DNA of 64,000 nt from contig CAMRBW010000001.1 in the NCBI GenBank assembly GCA_947040555.1, forward strand, positions 1 through 64,000, in the 5' to 3' direction. The notes beneath the pieces were generated by a model. That model saw only the letters and a list, made by a program, of their open reading frames with translations. It was not told the DNA's origin and ran no database searches. This document shows positions 1 to 10,893 of this stretch, piece by piece. How positions within the stretch are numbered: the stretch's first letter is position 1; each line of letters opens with the position of its first letter. Both the position numbers and the translations under genes were made by a program. Source of the DNA: an uncultured Oceanospirillales bacterium (GTDB taxonomy: Bacteria; Pseudomonadota; Gammaproteobacteria; Pseudomonadales; Endozoicomonadaceae).

Positions 1-64
1 CCGGAAGAATAATACTGATCAATTTTTCAGTTTTTATATCGAACAATTATTTCATGTATTTTGT

Positions 65-240
65 AATTTTTGGCTGTCCTATTAATTCTCTCTATTAATT
101 CTCTGTCCTATAAAGAGCGGGAATTACTGGTCCTATTAATTCTCCGTCCTCTCCTATTAATTCTCTGTCCTATTAATCCCCTATTAATTCCTCGCTGTCC
201 TATTAATTCCTAGTCCTATTAATTCCTATAATTCTATTAA
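65..240. repeat. Degenerate short repeat cluster of the unit ~TGTCCTATTAATTC(TC)
   Basis: 'cctattaattc' and close variants recur about 8 times within ~175 bp. Confidence 0.8.
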
Positions 241-308
241 GACTGAAATTTTCTCCGAAGATGGCTTGTTGGACCGGAAGCTGGCCATTGGGTAAAACCA
301 CTTTTATG

Positions 309-1070
309 CTAAACACCGCCGTGGAGTGTGTCAGGAATACCTTCAGGAATGATGTTTATATGTTGTTCAATTTTTCTCAGGATAGTATTTTTATCACATG
401 CTGCTCTCGATGAAAAAGAAGCTGAAGAGTTTAACCCCAATTCCGGAGATGCTGCAGTGCCAAGCATAGCATCTAAAAATGGCTCATTATCATCAACCAG
501 CGGGAAACATGTGGTTACTTGAGCGGCATTTATCATTTCCCCTAAATTTTTACGCGTCAAGAAGGGTGTCATATCTTTTTCATTTCCATTCGCTACAGCT
601 ACCGCTGTAAAATTTTTTGAATACATAGTTACTCTATAGTCCCCATTCTCTTCTGTTAGCCATAACCTGACTGGCCAGTCACTGTCTGGCAAATTTGTAA
701 GACCTTTATGAGAAGCAGGGCGATGATGACCTAAAATAATTTGAAATTCATGGTTACCACCAATTACAGGATTAAACCATAATTTATCCCATTTGTTCTC
801 TATTTTTTTTGAGAGAAATAGAGCAACCATACGGCCATTTTTTTTAATTTTTTTTAATTCTCGTTTTGTTGGATATATTATCCACTCTGGGTCTGTGTTT
901 GAAAGAGAACGGATACCCTCACTCAAAAATATAGTTCCTTCTTCATCTACATGAAAAATTTCACACCTATCATCCTCATCTTTATCTTCATGCCATGACC
1001 ATGAAGCGTGGGAAAATACGGGGGTTAATAAAAAAGCGTATAAAATACAGAAAAATAATTTTAGCTTCAT
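309..1070 (-). CDS. Hypothetical secreted protein
   Basis: 253-aa ORF with N-terminal signal peptide-like MKLKLFFCILYAFLLTPVFSHA; AT-rich. Confidence 0.6.
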   Translation of the reverse strand: MKLKLFFCILYAFLLTPVFSHASWSWHEDKDEDDRCEIFHVDEEGTIFLSEGIRSLSNTDPEWIIYPTKRELKKIKKNGRMVALFLSKKIENKWDKLWFNPVIGGNHEFQIILGHHRPASHKGLTNLPDSDWPVRLWLTEENGDYRVTMYSKNFTAVAVANGNEKDMTPFLTRKNLGEMINAAQVTTCFPLVDDNEPFLDAMLGTAASPELGLNSSASFSSRAACDKNTILRKIEQHINIIPEGIPDTLHGGV

Positions 1071-1343
1071 ATTTTTTATCCTAAAAAATTGATCTTATGA
1101 GACAGAGTGATTTCTATTCCGTACTTTTTGACAAATCCACACAAAAAAATTCCGTAACAATTTGATAAATTATAAATACTCCTAACTTTTATGTTATTCA
1201 TAGACAAACCGGTTTGGTCAAAACAACTCCGCGCCGCAAATACCTATTGCATTTGTGGTGTTTACAACAGGCGTTGAACGAAATAGGAATGAAGAACAGC
1301 ACGAGTGAATCGTGCTGTCTTTTTTTAGAGCATTTAGAGAGCC

Positions 1344-1392
1344 GACGGTCATGTTTCAGAGCTGTTGATCAGGTATGTTGCTCGCTTTTTCC
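1344..1392 (+). repeat. 49-bp repeat, copy 1 (same sequence as 62849-62897 upstream of an IS1-like ORF remnant)
   Basis: gacggtcatgtttcagagctgttgatcaggtatgttgctcgctttttcc; 47/49 identical to copy 2. Confidence 0.85.
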
Positions 1393-1607
1393 AGGTATGT
1401 CTTGACGATGTGGGATTTCTCCAGTGAACATTTTTGGCCCTAAAGGGCTGCGGAGGAAAATTACACTTATTGCTTGAGTCCATTGTTTGATTCTCTTCTG
1501 ATAACAGTAAGCATAAATTTCTCCTGTTTAAATAGATATTTAGTATTCATTTAGACATGAGGAATTGTAAAAGGTTCTAAAAAACCTACCCATAGTGTCA
1601 GGATGTG

Positions 1608-3053
1608 TCAAACACCGAGAACCTGCCACCAGATCATGCCTGTAGTCATAAAGATGACTGAGCCGGCACCAGCAATGACCAGCCCAATTTTCATCCACTC
1701 GTTGCTGGTGTGGTAACCGTAGCCCATCAGTAGTGAGTTGCGGACATGACTGTAGGCTGTCAGGTTGCTGGCAACGCAACCTATGCCGGCCACGGAGAGC
1801 AGAGCTATCATTGGAGAGATACCGAGTATCACCAGAGTCTGGAGAATGATCGGAGTAACAGCAATGATTCGGGCTGTTGCTGACGCGAAGAAATAAGCAG
1901 TGCACATGTAAAAGGCCATCATCATGCTCAGAGTGATGATGGGCTGGGAATCACCCGCGCCCGCAGAGATTATTGAGGCAACATTGTTGCCAACCCAGTC
2001 AATAAAACCGAAAATCTGTAGCTGTTTGGCCATGCCGACAAAAATACCCAACCAGATCAGTGTATCCCAGGCTCCCTTCTCGGTTTTGACGTCTTCCCAG
2101 TTCAATACACCGGTCAATAGTAACAGGGAAAGCCCCGTTATTGCCGCTGTTGTGGTGTGTATACCAAGCGTTTGACCACCCACCCACATGACCAGCAGAG
2201 CGATAAAGACCAACAGCAATTTACTTTCAGCCATCGTCAATGGCCCTATTTTATCGAGCTCTTGTTGTGCGAACTGCTTTGCCTCCGGCGTTGCTCGTGT
2301 CTGTGGGCCAATCACCTTGTACAGTATGTAGGGGATGGTCAGCAGCAGGAACAGAGCGGGGAGCAGCAGATATTGCAGCCAGTTGGAAAAACTTAGCTCA
2401 ATACCGAGTACTGTGGCACTAATGCCGAGCAGGGCAATATTGGCACCTGCGCCGGTCATGCAGCCGATTGAGGAGGCATCATTCATAGCGCTGGTCGACG
2501 AGATAAAATACTGCCCGAGTTTACGATCCTTGCTATTGATAACTTTGGCAAGGGCGTCAGCAATGGGAGAAATAATGGCTGCTCTGGCAGCATTGCTGGG
2601 GGTTATGGGGGAGATAAAGAAGTCAGCGACACCCAGACAATAGGCCACATGCAGGGTGGATTTGCCAAATTTGCCAAGCAATAGCAGTGCGATTCTGCGC
2701 CCCAGACCTGTTTTTGAAAAGGAGCGGGCAATCAGAAACGCAATCACAATCATCCATATCACCAGATTGTTCAGGGCGCTCAGCGGAACCCCGATGGCCT
2801 CAGCAGCGCTCTCTTCGCCACCGGCACGTAACAAAGCGTAAATGGCCACTCCGGTCAGGGCTATAGCACCCATGGGTAGAGTATTGGTGATGATGGCTGC
2901 AATCATGGCGACAAAAATAATCGCAGTGTGAAAAGCCGGAAGAGTCAAACCTTCCGGTGGCTCGATAAACCAGAGGAGGGCGCTGATCCCCACAATAACA
3001 AGAAGAGGTATTATTTTCGCCGCTATCAGTTTTTCTTTATCTTCATTTTCCAT
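1608..3053 (-). CDS. SLC13/DASS-family anion (dicarboxylate/sulfate-type) symporter
   Basis: 481 aa, multiple TM helices; LLWFIEPPEGLTLPAFHTAIIFVAMIAAIITNTLPMGAIAL is typical of the family. Confidence 0.85.
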   Translation of the reverse strand: MENEDKEKLIAAKIIPLLVIVGISALLWFIEPPEGLTLPAFHTAIIFVAMIAAIITNTLPMGAIALTGVAIYALLRAGGEESAAEAIGVPLSALNNLVIWMIVIAFLIARSFSKTGLGRRIALLLLGKFGKSTLHVAYCLGVADFFISPITPSNAARAAIISPIADALAKVINSKDRKLGQYFISSTSAMNDASSIGCMTGAGANIALLGISATVLGIELSFSNWLQYLLLPALFLLLTIPYILYKVIGPQTRATPEAKQFAQQELDKIGPLTMAESKLLLVFIALLVMWVGGQTLGIHTTTAAITGLSLLLLTGVLNWEDVKTEKGAWDTLIWLGIFVGMAKQLQIFGFIDWVGNNVASIISAGAGDSQPIITLSMMMAFYMCTAYFFASATARIIAVTPIILQTLVILGISPMIALLSVAGIGCVASNLTAYSHVRNSLLMGYGYHTSNEWMKIGLVIAGAGSVIFMTTGMIWWQVLGV

Positions 3054-3298
3054 TACGGTTCACTTTCTATTAGTAAGATTTAGGCTGAAAAGATCCGGAA
3101 AGCATCTTTCGGAAGCTCCTAAACATAGCGTTTAATCTGGAAACCGAGAGTTTTTGAGTCATCTGGGCAAGTGAACCCTTGGCTCCCCCCATGTACTTGG
3201 GACAACTAAAAACCTGAAAAGTGCCATCAGAGGACTTGGGAATGGATTTTCGGGGGTGGTTTCCGGCGCGCAGGCAGAGGTCGCCGTGGTATTGTGCG

Positions 3299-3336
3299 GC
3301 ACCCAGACGCTCAACGCGGTCAGCTTCGTACTTTCA
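3299..3336 (-). pseudogene. Displaced fragment of ettA 3' coding region ([11 protein letters not shown])
   Basis: agtacgaagctgaccgcgttgagcgtctgggtgccg (minus) matches ettA agtatgaagctgaccgtgttgagcgtctgggcgccg with 3 third-position transitions in 36 nt. Confidence 0.85.
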
Positions 3337-3540
3337 TCCAACAACGCCTGACTTTATAAAGCGTCCTTCCCGGAACCGACCCTTGCATTGATCTTCTTCT
3401 TTGGCTTTGCGGGCCAGATGCTCATTAAGACAGCGCATAAACCAGCTGATACTCATCAGCCTTTGGCGACACTCAGCCGCAAACTCGACAATCCTCTGCA
3501 CTTCCGCCTTGGTCAGAGAGCTTCCTGCCAGAAAACGTTG
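3336..3540 (-). pseudogene. Y1 (HUH)/RAYT-type transposase fragment
   Basis: Minus-strand reading [59 protein letters not shown](I)KS-QALLDE (frameshift) matches the [37 protein letters not shown] family signature. Confidence 0.8.
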
Positions 3541-3800
3541 TGCGAGCGGTGGTCATGGGTTTTCCCGTTAAATGGTTGTGCGGGTGCGGGTGCGGGGAAT
3601 TTAGATGAGTGGGAGAGGGTGTCAAATTTTGTGGATGTCCTTTTTTTTCCGTCCTTTCTAAACATGCCCGTTCACCAAATGAACCAACCAACATTTTGTG
3701 TGAACTGGGCATGGCCGCTAACACTACCAGCCTTAAAATCTCAGAGTTCTTCAGGTAACTTCAGGGTTACAAGGCTGTAACTGTTGAACGTAACAGAGCT

Positions 3801-4367
3801 TTAGCCTCCTGTCGCACCTTTTCCTTTTGGTGAGCCTTTTCCATATTTACTCCCCGATACGGGAACACCCCAGGGGTCGTCGTCATGCTCTTCAGGCATC
3901 ATCATGCCTGGTTCCATGGCGCCATTGTCGTAGCATTGGAGCTGCGTGAGGGACCAGCCACGAGCACTCAATGAGCAAGAGGTATCATAACATGTTAGAA
4001 AAGCCATGTAGTGCTTGCCGGTTTTCACCTGAGTGGGTTGAGCCGGGCCAACAAAATGCTTGTCATGATGTTGTATCTGGTAAGTTATGTCGATGGACTG
4101 ACCTTTAACTAACCCGCTCTGTGTTCTGAACACTTTATCAATTGTCGCTTTGGCTTCTACGTTAACATTTGAATTTTTGTCGCACATACAATCGCAATTG
4201 CAACCACACTCCAGCCAACTGTGTGACTCTGTGACAAGGATATCGAGTTTTTCAGGTGAGTTTTTTTTGAGCTCCTTATAAACATCCGGGGGCAGTTCTG
4301 CCATCAAAAAACCTGAAAAAAGAACTGTAAATAAGCTAGCAACGCCAAATAGGTTGTGAACTTTCAT
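3801..4367 (-). CDS. Hypothetical secreted Cys-rich protein, possibly NTR/TIMP-like
   Basis: Start at MKVHNLFGVASLFTVLFSGFLMAELP (signal peptide); Cys cluster ECGCNCDCMCD followed by KVFRTQSGLVKGQSIDITYQI..GKHYMAFLTC. Confidence 0.6.
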   Translation of the reverse strand: MKVHNLFGVASLFTVLFSGFLMAELPPDVYKELKKNSPEKLDILVTESHSWLECGCNCDCMCDKNSNVNVEAKATIDKVFRTQSGLVKGQSIDITYQIQHHDKHFVGPAQPTQVKTGKHYMAFLTCYDTSCSLSARGWSLTQLQCYDNGAMEPGMMMPEEHDDDPWGVPVSGSKYGKGSPKGKGATGG

Positions 4368-4654
4368 GCTGGTGCTCCACGTCTTCGACTGTCCGTAGCC
4401 GACCCTCACAGCAACTCTTCTGCGCTGAAGGATTACAAAAAGATTGCCGACCACGACCACCTAAAAGTAGCTTGTCGTGTGAAAAATTCAAAAAATCTAA
4501 AAAGACATCCCTAAGTGAAAAACCGTGGTCAGGTCTCTCACTGTGCATAACTTATGTTGTTCATTGATTCGTTGTGAAGACTACTAATGGGTCTTTCATT
4601 ATTGTTAGATATCATTGACTTTTAATGATTAGGATGTGGTTTTTTATTTAAATT

Positions 4655-4876
4655 TTAAACGACAATAGATGTGTAAAAATGAAAGATCTGACCTCGGTTT
4701 TTTCCCGGTGTTATGGCCGTCGCAGTTGTTTTTGGCGTAACCAGGATGCTCTTCAAGCTTGTAACCATCACATGCTCAACAGCGTGCTTGAGAAGCTGTC
4801 GGCTGAGGTCCGCAAGATCATCTTGGGTTTTGATTTGGCTGGTGAGTTTTTCCAGCAGTGCCTGATCAATGTCCAT
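4655..4876 (-). pseudogene. IS256-family transposase N-terminal remnant (frameshifted)
   Basis: MDIDQALLEKLTSQIKTQDDLADLSRQLLKHAVEH, then in a shifted frame DGYKLEEHPGYAKNNCDGHNTGKKPRSD. Confidence 0.7.
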
Positions 4877-5018
4877 GCTCGTATACCTTTGTTGTCCAAG
4901 GGGCAGTTAAGACGAGCGGTTACACAATTTAAATTACAGTCTCTATTTATGCTGGCAAATTGGTGTGGTTGGGCTCCTGTAAGTGTCCGTACACGACACC
5001 CACAGGAGAGGGCGGAAA

Positions 5019-6686
5019 TTAAGCGTTGATACGCTTGTACTTCACGCGGTGCGGGCCGGCAGCGTCGGCGCCCAGACGCTCAACACGGTCAGCTTCATAC
5101 TCGGTGTAGTTACCTTCAAAGAAGGCCACCCTGGACTCACCTTCGTAGGCCAGAATGTGGGTGGCGACACGGTCCAGGAACCAGCGGTCGTGGGAGATCA
5201 CCATGGCGCAGCCGGGGAAGGCCAGCAGGGCTTCTTCCAGAGCACGCAGGGTTTCCACGTCCAGGTCGTTGGAAGGTTCGTCAAGCAGCAGAACGTTACC
5301 GCCGTGCTTAAGGGTTGCCGCTAACTGTAGACGACCACGCTCACCACCGGAGAGGTCGCCCACACGCTTCTGCTGATCGCCGCCCTTGAAGTTGAAGCGA
5401 CCGATATAGTTACGGGAAGGCACTTCGTAGTTGTTGATGCGCAGAATGTCCTGACCGTCAGAGATCGCCTCCCATACAGTCTTAGTGTCGTCCAGTTCAT
5501 CACGAAGCTGCTGAACGTTGGAGATCTTCACGGTGTCACCCAGCTCGATGGAACCGGAATCAGGCTGTTCCTGACCAGTAATCATCTTGAACAGAGTGGA
5601 CTTACCGGCACCGTTACCACCGATAATACCGACGATGGCACCCTTCGGCACGCTGAAGCTCAGATTATCGATCAGCAGACGGTCGCCAAAACCCTTGGAG
5701 ATGCCGTTAACTTCGATCACCTTGTCGCCCAGACGGGGGCCGGGTGGAATGTAGAGTTCGTTGGTTTCGTTACGGGCCTGGAAGTCCTGGGACTGCATCT
5801 CCTCAAAGCGGGACAGGCGGGCCTTGGACTTGGATTGACGACCCTTGGCGTTGGAACGAGCCCACTCCAGTTCCTGCTGCATCGCTTTGCGGTGAGCATC
5901 CTGTTGCTTCTGTTCGGTCGCCAGACGGGCTTCCTTTTGTTCCAGCCAGTTACTGTAGTTACCTTCCCAGGGAATACCGTGGCCACGGTCCAGTTCCAGA
6001 ATCCAGTTGGCAGCGTTATCGAGGAAGTAACGGTCGTGGGTGATCGCCACTACAGTGCCGGGGTATTCGCACAGGAAGCGTTCCAGCCAGCCCACAGACT
6101 CTGCATCCAGGTGGTTGGTCGGTTCGTCCAGCAGCAGCATGTCAGGGGCGGACAGCAGCAGACGACAGAGGGCTACACGACGGCGCTCACCGCCGGAGAG
6201 GTTAGCGACTTTGGCATCCCATTCGGGCAGACGTAGCGCATCCGCAGCCACATCCAGCTTACGCTCGATATTATGGGCATCTGACGCCTGAATAATATTT
6301 TCCAGACGCGCCTGCTCTTTGGCCAGTTTGTCAAAGTCGGCATCGGGATCGGCGTAAGCAGCGTAAACAGCGTCCAGATCTTCCTGGGCTTTCTTGATCT
6401 CGCCCAGAGCTTCTTCTACAACTTCACGAACGGTTTTGGCAGGATCCAGCTCTGGTTCCTGGGGCAGGTAGCCCACATTCAGACCAGGCTGAGGGCGGGC
6501 TTCACCGTCAATCTCGGTATCAACACCAGCCATGATGCGCAGCAGGGTGGACTTACCGGAACCGTTCAGACCAAGCACACCAATCTTGGCACCCGGGAAA
6601 AAGGACAGGGAGATGTCCTTCAGGATCGTGCGCTTGGGGGGCACGATCTTGCTCACGCGATTCATCGTGTAAACATATTGAGCCAT
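5019..6686 (-). CDS. ettA: Energy-dependent translational throttle protein EttA (ABC-F ATPase)
   Basis: 555 aa; [54 protein letters not shown]; two ABC domains. Confidence 0.97.
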   Translation of the reverse strand: MAQYVYTMNRVSKIVPPKRTILKDISLSFFPGAKIGVLGLNGSGKSTLLRIMAGVDTEIDGEARPQPGLNVGYLPQEPELDPAKTVREVVEEALGEIKKAQEDLDAVYAAYADPDADFDKLAKEQARLENIIQASDAHNIERKLDVAADALRLPEWDAKVANLSGGERRRVALCRLLLSAPDMLLLDEPTNHLDAESVGWLERFLCEYPGTVVAITHDRYFLDNAANWILELDRGHGIPWEGNYSNWLEQKEARLATEQKQQDAHRKAMQQELEWARSNAKGRQSKSKARLSRFEEMQSQDFQARNETNELYIPPGPRLGDKVIEVNGISKGFGDRLLIDNLSFSVPKGAIVGIIGGNGAGKSTLFKMITGQEQPDSGSIELGDTVKISNVQQLRDELDDTKTVWEAISDGQDILRINNYEVPSRNYIGRFNFKGGDQQKRVGDLSGGERGRLQLAATLKHGGNVLLLDEPSNDLDVETLRALEEALLAFPGCAMVISHDRWFLDRVATHILAYEGESRVAFFEGNYTEYEADRVERLGADAAGPHRVKYKRINA

Positions 6687-6937
6687 AAGGGAATATCTCT
6701 CAGGGAAGAAATCGACTTAAACCGCTAAACATACTGAATAGATGGGAATCCAGCAATTATTTTGCATTTTGCTGGCCTGATCTGTACGACGGAAAAGTCC
6801 ATAATGACTTCAGACAGTTATGGATCACAAGCAGAGCATTTGATTTATCAAAAAATGGGTTCAAAACGCGCTGTGCCGAAGTCAGGCTTTGATTACAATG
6901 AATGTCTGCTCTGTTACAACCTCACGGGGGATGAAAC

Positions 6938-8203
6938 ATGTTCAAAGGTTACTCTGATATTGCAGGTTACGATCCTGAGTTAAGCGCAGCCATGAAGGCT
7001 GAAGCCAGACGACAGGAAGATCATATTGAGCTGATTGCTTCCGAGAACTACACCAGCCCCAGGGTGATGGAAGCCCAGGGCAGTGTACTCACCAATAAAT
7101 ATGCAGAAGGCTACCCCGGCAAGCGTTACTACGGCGGTTGTGAGCATGTGGATGTGGTCGAACAGCTGGCCATTGATCGTGCCAAGCAGTTGTTCAATGC
7201 CAACTATGCCAACGTGCAACCCCATTCAGGCTCTCAGGCCAACGCTGCCGTCTATATGGCGCTCTGCCAGCCAGGCGACACTGTTCTCGGTATGAGTCTC
7301 GCCCACGGCGGTCACCTGACCCACGGTGCCAAAGTCAGCTTTTCTGGCCGCATCTATAACGCTGTTCAGTACGGTCTGCATCCGAAAACCGGTGAGATTG
7401 ATTACGCCGAAGTCGAGCGCCTGGCAGAAGAACACAAACCGAAGATGATTATCGCCGGCTTTTCCGCTTATTCCCGCATTGTCGATTGGCAGCGTTTCCG
7501 CACGATTGCCGATAAAGTCGGTGCTTACTTGTTTGTAGATATGGCTCATATCGCCGGTTTGGTGGCAGCAGGTGTCTATCCCAGCCCGGTTCCGTTTGCC
7601 GATGTTTGTACGACAACGACCCACAAAACCCTGGCCGGCCCTCGTGGTGGTTTAATCGTTTCTGCTTCTACCGATAAAGATCTGCATAAACGACTGAACT
7701 TCGGCATTTTCCCCGAGAGCCAGGGCGGCCCTATGTGCCATATTATTGCTGCCAAGGCGGTCTGCTTTAAGGAAGCTCTGGACGATGGCTGGAAAATTTA
7801 CCAGCAGCAGGTGGTGGAGAATGCCCGTGCCATGGCCAGCACGTTGATTGAGCGTGGCATCAATGTTGTATCTGGCGGAACGGATGATCATCTGTTTCTG
7901 GTCGATCTGATCGATAAAGAGTATTCCGGTAAGGATGCAGAAGAGGCTTTGGGCAGAGCCAATATTACCGTCAACAAAAATGCGGTGCCTAATGATCCTC
8001 GCTCGCCTTTTATTACCAGTGGCTTGCGCATCGGTTCTCCCGCCATTACTCGACGAGGCTTTACCGCAGAAGATGGTGTTAGTTTGGCTGACTGGATTGT
8101 TAATGTGCTGGATAGTATCGGTACCGATCAGCACGAAGCGGTTTTGAGTGAGACAAAAGAGAAAGTACTGGCCATTTGCAAGCGTCTGCCTGTTTACGCC
8201 TGA
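6938..8203 (+). CDS. glyA: Serine hydroxymethyltransferase
   Basis: 421 aa; [57 protein letters not shown]. Confidence 0.98.
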   Translation: MFKGYSDIAGYDPELSAAMKAEARRQEDHIELIASENYTSPRVMEAQGSVLTNKYAEGYPGKRYYGGCEHVDVVEQLAIDRAKQLFNANYANVQPHSGSQANAAVYMALCQPGDTVLGMSLAHGGHLTHGAKVSFSGRIYNAVQYGLHPKTGEIDYAEVERLAEEHKPKMIIAGFSAYSRIVDWQRFRTIADKVGAYLFVDMAHIAGLVAAGVYPSPVPFADVCTTTTHKTLAGPRGGLIVSASTDKDLHKRLNFGIFPESQGGPMCHIIAAKAVCFKEALDDGWKIYQQQVVENARAMASTLIERGINVVSGGTDDHLFLVDLIDKEYSGKDAEEALGRANITVNKNAVPNDPRSPFITSGLRIGSPAITRRGFTAEDGVSLADWIVNVLDSIGTDQHEAVLSETKEKVLAICKRLPVYA

Positions 8204-8263
8204 CACGTATAAAGGAATGCAGGTGGCATAACGAAAACTTTGCCATGCGATGATGAGACGCAC

Positions 8264-8297
8264 AGGCTCCTCTCAACAGGGAGCCTTTTTGTTTTTT
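8264..8297 (+). terminator. Intrinsic terminator downstream of glyA
   Basis: aggctcc-tctcaaca-ggagcct followed by a T-rich run. Confidence 0.8.
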
Positions 8298-8372
8298 GAA
8301 AAGGAGGCACAGCAGGCTCCGAGCATAGTCTACCCTCTTAGCTTCGTCATCTGGCCAGAGTATTTGTTCCGC

Positions 8373-9507
8373 ATGAGTGTAAGCATTAGTGTCGGGAAAA
8401 GTGCTGGTTTCTGGCTGGTTCTCAGGGTGTTTTTTTCATGTGTGGTGATAATGCACTGCCAGACAGTTGCGGCGATAGAAAAATGGTTCGTTGTGATATT
8501 GGAGAAGAAAAGCATTCCCAAATCTATCAATTACATAAAGGAAAAATCCCTGAAAAAGCAGGAATGGAAATCTGTAAGTATTTATGAGGTCGGCTCTAAA
8601 AGTAATAGTAATTACGATTATTTGTTGATCGGTCATGCCATGGATAATATTTTTGATCAAAACGTGAGTTTTCAGGAAATCCAGAATCAGCTCTCCCAAC
8701 ATGAGCGTACAATTCTTTTAAGAAGGGCTCCTGACAAGAAGACGACGTATATGGGCTGGCTCTGCTGAAAAACTTTTTAAAGCTATGCTCACCGGCGAAC
8801 AGCTCATCCACCCTCTCCCCCCTGACGATGCCAACAGATGTGGTGTCGAGATATCAGAGGAGAAACCTGATATTATTTATAGGTTTCATAATAAAAAAAA
8901 TTCCTCCTATACGATGACGAAAAAAACCGTAACTGCCCAAAATTTACAGAAAAGTCTGGTGTCGTCTTTCTCACAGCTCAATATTTCTGAGGGTAATGAT
9001 TCCAAAAACGCAGATGCGGCAGTATAAAATGAGCAGTCACAAGAAACCTTATATGCGGATAGGTACTCAGATTCTTTTGCCGAAGAGGAGAGTGAATGCG
9101 GGAAAATTTTGTTAGGAGACCAGGAGTTTACTGATTCTGGTTTTGGTTCTACTTCTGCCTCTGCCTCTGCCTCTGGTTCTGATATTGATTCTTGCACTGG
9201 TACTGACGCTGAGGGGTCTTGTTACCAAAGAAAACTCGATTCAGCCACCACGAGTCATCAAACTGTTTCGTCTTCTAAAGCCCCTTTCCGCAGGGACATG
9301 CCTGTGAGGCGTCAGTCCTTCGTGAAAGCAATCAAAAATGGTAGCATTGCTATGTACGAGACGTGCCTCTGCTCCCAACCTTCCAAGGAACCTTTCAAGG
9401 GGCAGCCAAAGGATAAGATTACTTTCTCCCGATTAGATCTCCGTAGACAAGCTATCAGACTCCGCCGCAAGGATAGTAAAGCAAGCAATCCGCAGAAGAG
9501 GCACTAG
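8373..9507 (+). pseudogene. Decayed secreted-protein gene: one frameshift and one in-frame stop
   Basis: ORF from 8373 (signal peptide-like) ends at 8768, but the next frame continues RRIWAGSAEKLFKAMLTGEQ into 8785..9027; 8785 and 9109 ORFs share a frame and are separated by TAA at 9025-9027. Confidence 0.65.
9147..9180 (+). repeat. Microsatellite (tctgcc)n encoding SASASAS
   Basis: acttctgcctctgcctctgcctctggttct. Confidence 0.8.
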
Positions 9508-9538
9508 GGCTGCCCCATCCAACAGCGTTCTGAAGGCA

Positions 9539-10828
9539 TCAAGAATCACACAGCCTTTGAGATAACCGGTACGCCAAACACATCAAAGTAAAGGTGGGTG
9601 GTAACCCCCAAGCCTCCGGAATCACCGAGGCATCGCACACATAGAGATTGGGAATTCGGGTTTCCAGATCACTGTTGACGACTGTGCCGATGGCGGCACT
9701 GCCCCCCTGATGAGCGGCAAAGTGATGGGTTTGATAGATATGGCGGGCTCCGGCTGCACTAAGGATGGTTTTGGCAATATCGACGCCTTTGTCCAGCCTT
9801 GCCTTGTCTTCTCCCGCCAGCGTCTTGTTGACCCAGCGTGAAGATATGCGACCACCCGGAAGATCCTTGGCTTTGACCATAATAGTCAGAGTTTTATTCA
9901 CACTTGGCAGGCGATGGAAGCGCCCGACCTGGGTGGTAAAAAGATGGAAGAAGGGTTTTGGCAGGGCCAGATCAGAGAGGATAATACCCTCTTCCGGCAG
10001 ATGCACCCCTGCCGCCATCGGTACTTCGCCATGGTCGAAGCGTTCGTCAACGGCACCCATAACGGCCACGACCGGGTCGATAAAAAATGCCTTCCCCGCC
10101 TCTTCTATACCGCTACTCTGCAGGATCTGTGCTGAGCCAATACCGCCAGCAGATAACACAATACGTGGCGCTCTGGCTATGCAGATCTTGCCCTGATGTT
10201 GGTATTCAACACCCGTCGCCTGTCCGTTTTCGACGATAACTTTGCTGACTTTGGCATGGGTGAGCAGTTCGCAGCCATTTTGGAGAGCATGGTCAAGAAA
10301 GTCTCTGGCTGTCCATTTGGCAGAGTAAGGGCAGCCGTAGCTACACAGATGGCAGTTTGCCCGGCACCGGTTTGGGTCGATGAGTTTGTCCAGCTTGCCC
10401 CAGTCGACACCGGCCTGTTTGGCTCCTTGCCAGATACGTTTAGCTCGGGGACCAATGAGATCATCCGGAAGCGGCCCGTAAGGGAGGATCTGTTTGATTT
10501 GCTCTGCCTGTGGGCGCAGGTCGATGCCGTAACGATCAAACATCTCAAACGGAGGCAGCATGGCCGTGGCATAGTTGATGGTGGTACCGCCGCCCGTGGT
10601 GATTCCTCGAATCAACAGGGAGAGGTCACTGTTGATAAAGGCACTTTTTCCAGGAATGGCGGCAATGCCGGCCATCTGAGCAAAAGACCCTTTTAGCGGC
10701 GCATCGCCTCCCCACTCAAGGACGAGGATTTTTTGCTTCTGACGACTGAGTTCGCGTGCAAGAGTGGCGCCAGCCGGACCGCTGCCAACGACGATGGCAT
10801 CGTAGTCAGTATTTGTGTATGAAAACAT
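9539..10828 (-). CDS. GMC-type FAD-dependent oxidoreductase
   Basis: 429 aa; DYDAIVVGSGPAGATLARELS (Rossmann GxGxxG); CRANCHLCSYGCPYSAKWTARDFL; C-terminal HHFAAHQGGSAAIG / LYVCDASVIPEAWGLPPTFT. Confidence 0.88.
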   Translation of the reverse strand: MFSYTNTDYDAIVVGSGPAGATLARELSRQKQKILVLEWGGDAPLKGSFAQMAGIAAIPGKSAFINSDLSLLIRGITTGGGTTINYATAMLPPFEMFDRYGIDLRPQAEQIKQILPYGPLPDDLIGPRAKRIWQGAKQAGVDWGKLDKLIDPNRCRANCHLCSYGCPYSAKWTARDFLDHALQNGCELLTHAKVSKVIVENGQATGVEYQHQGKICIARAPRIVLSAGGIGSAQILQSSGIEEAGKAFFIDPVVAVMGAVDERFDHGEVPMAAGVHLPEEGIILSDLALPKPFFHLFTTQVGRFHRLPSVNKTLTIMVKAKDLPGGRISSRWVNKTLAGEDKARLDKGVDIAKTILSAAGARHIYQTHHFAAHQGGSAAIGTVVNSDLETRIPNLYVCDASVIPEAWGLPPTFTLMCLAYRLSQRLCDS

Positions 10829-10893
10829 CTCAGGTAGGCCGGGAAAAGAAACCGTTAATATAATCTATAGAGGTTATAAAGAGGAGGCGTTGT

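Noticed and set aside
65-240. CRISPR array
   Set aside because: Repeats are degenerate, ~14 bp, irregularly spaced and without unique spacers; no cas genes.
1205-1326. A further displaced core-gene 3' end with terminator (cagcacga-gtgaa-tcgtgctg)
   Set aside because: The hairpin is real, but the putative parent gene would be outside the window and no family could be recognised.
8203-9540. glyA-flanked islet
   Set aside because: I looked for a second copy of the glyA or GMC-oxidoreductase 3' end around the decayed cargo and did not find one.
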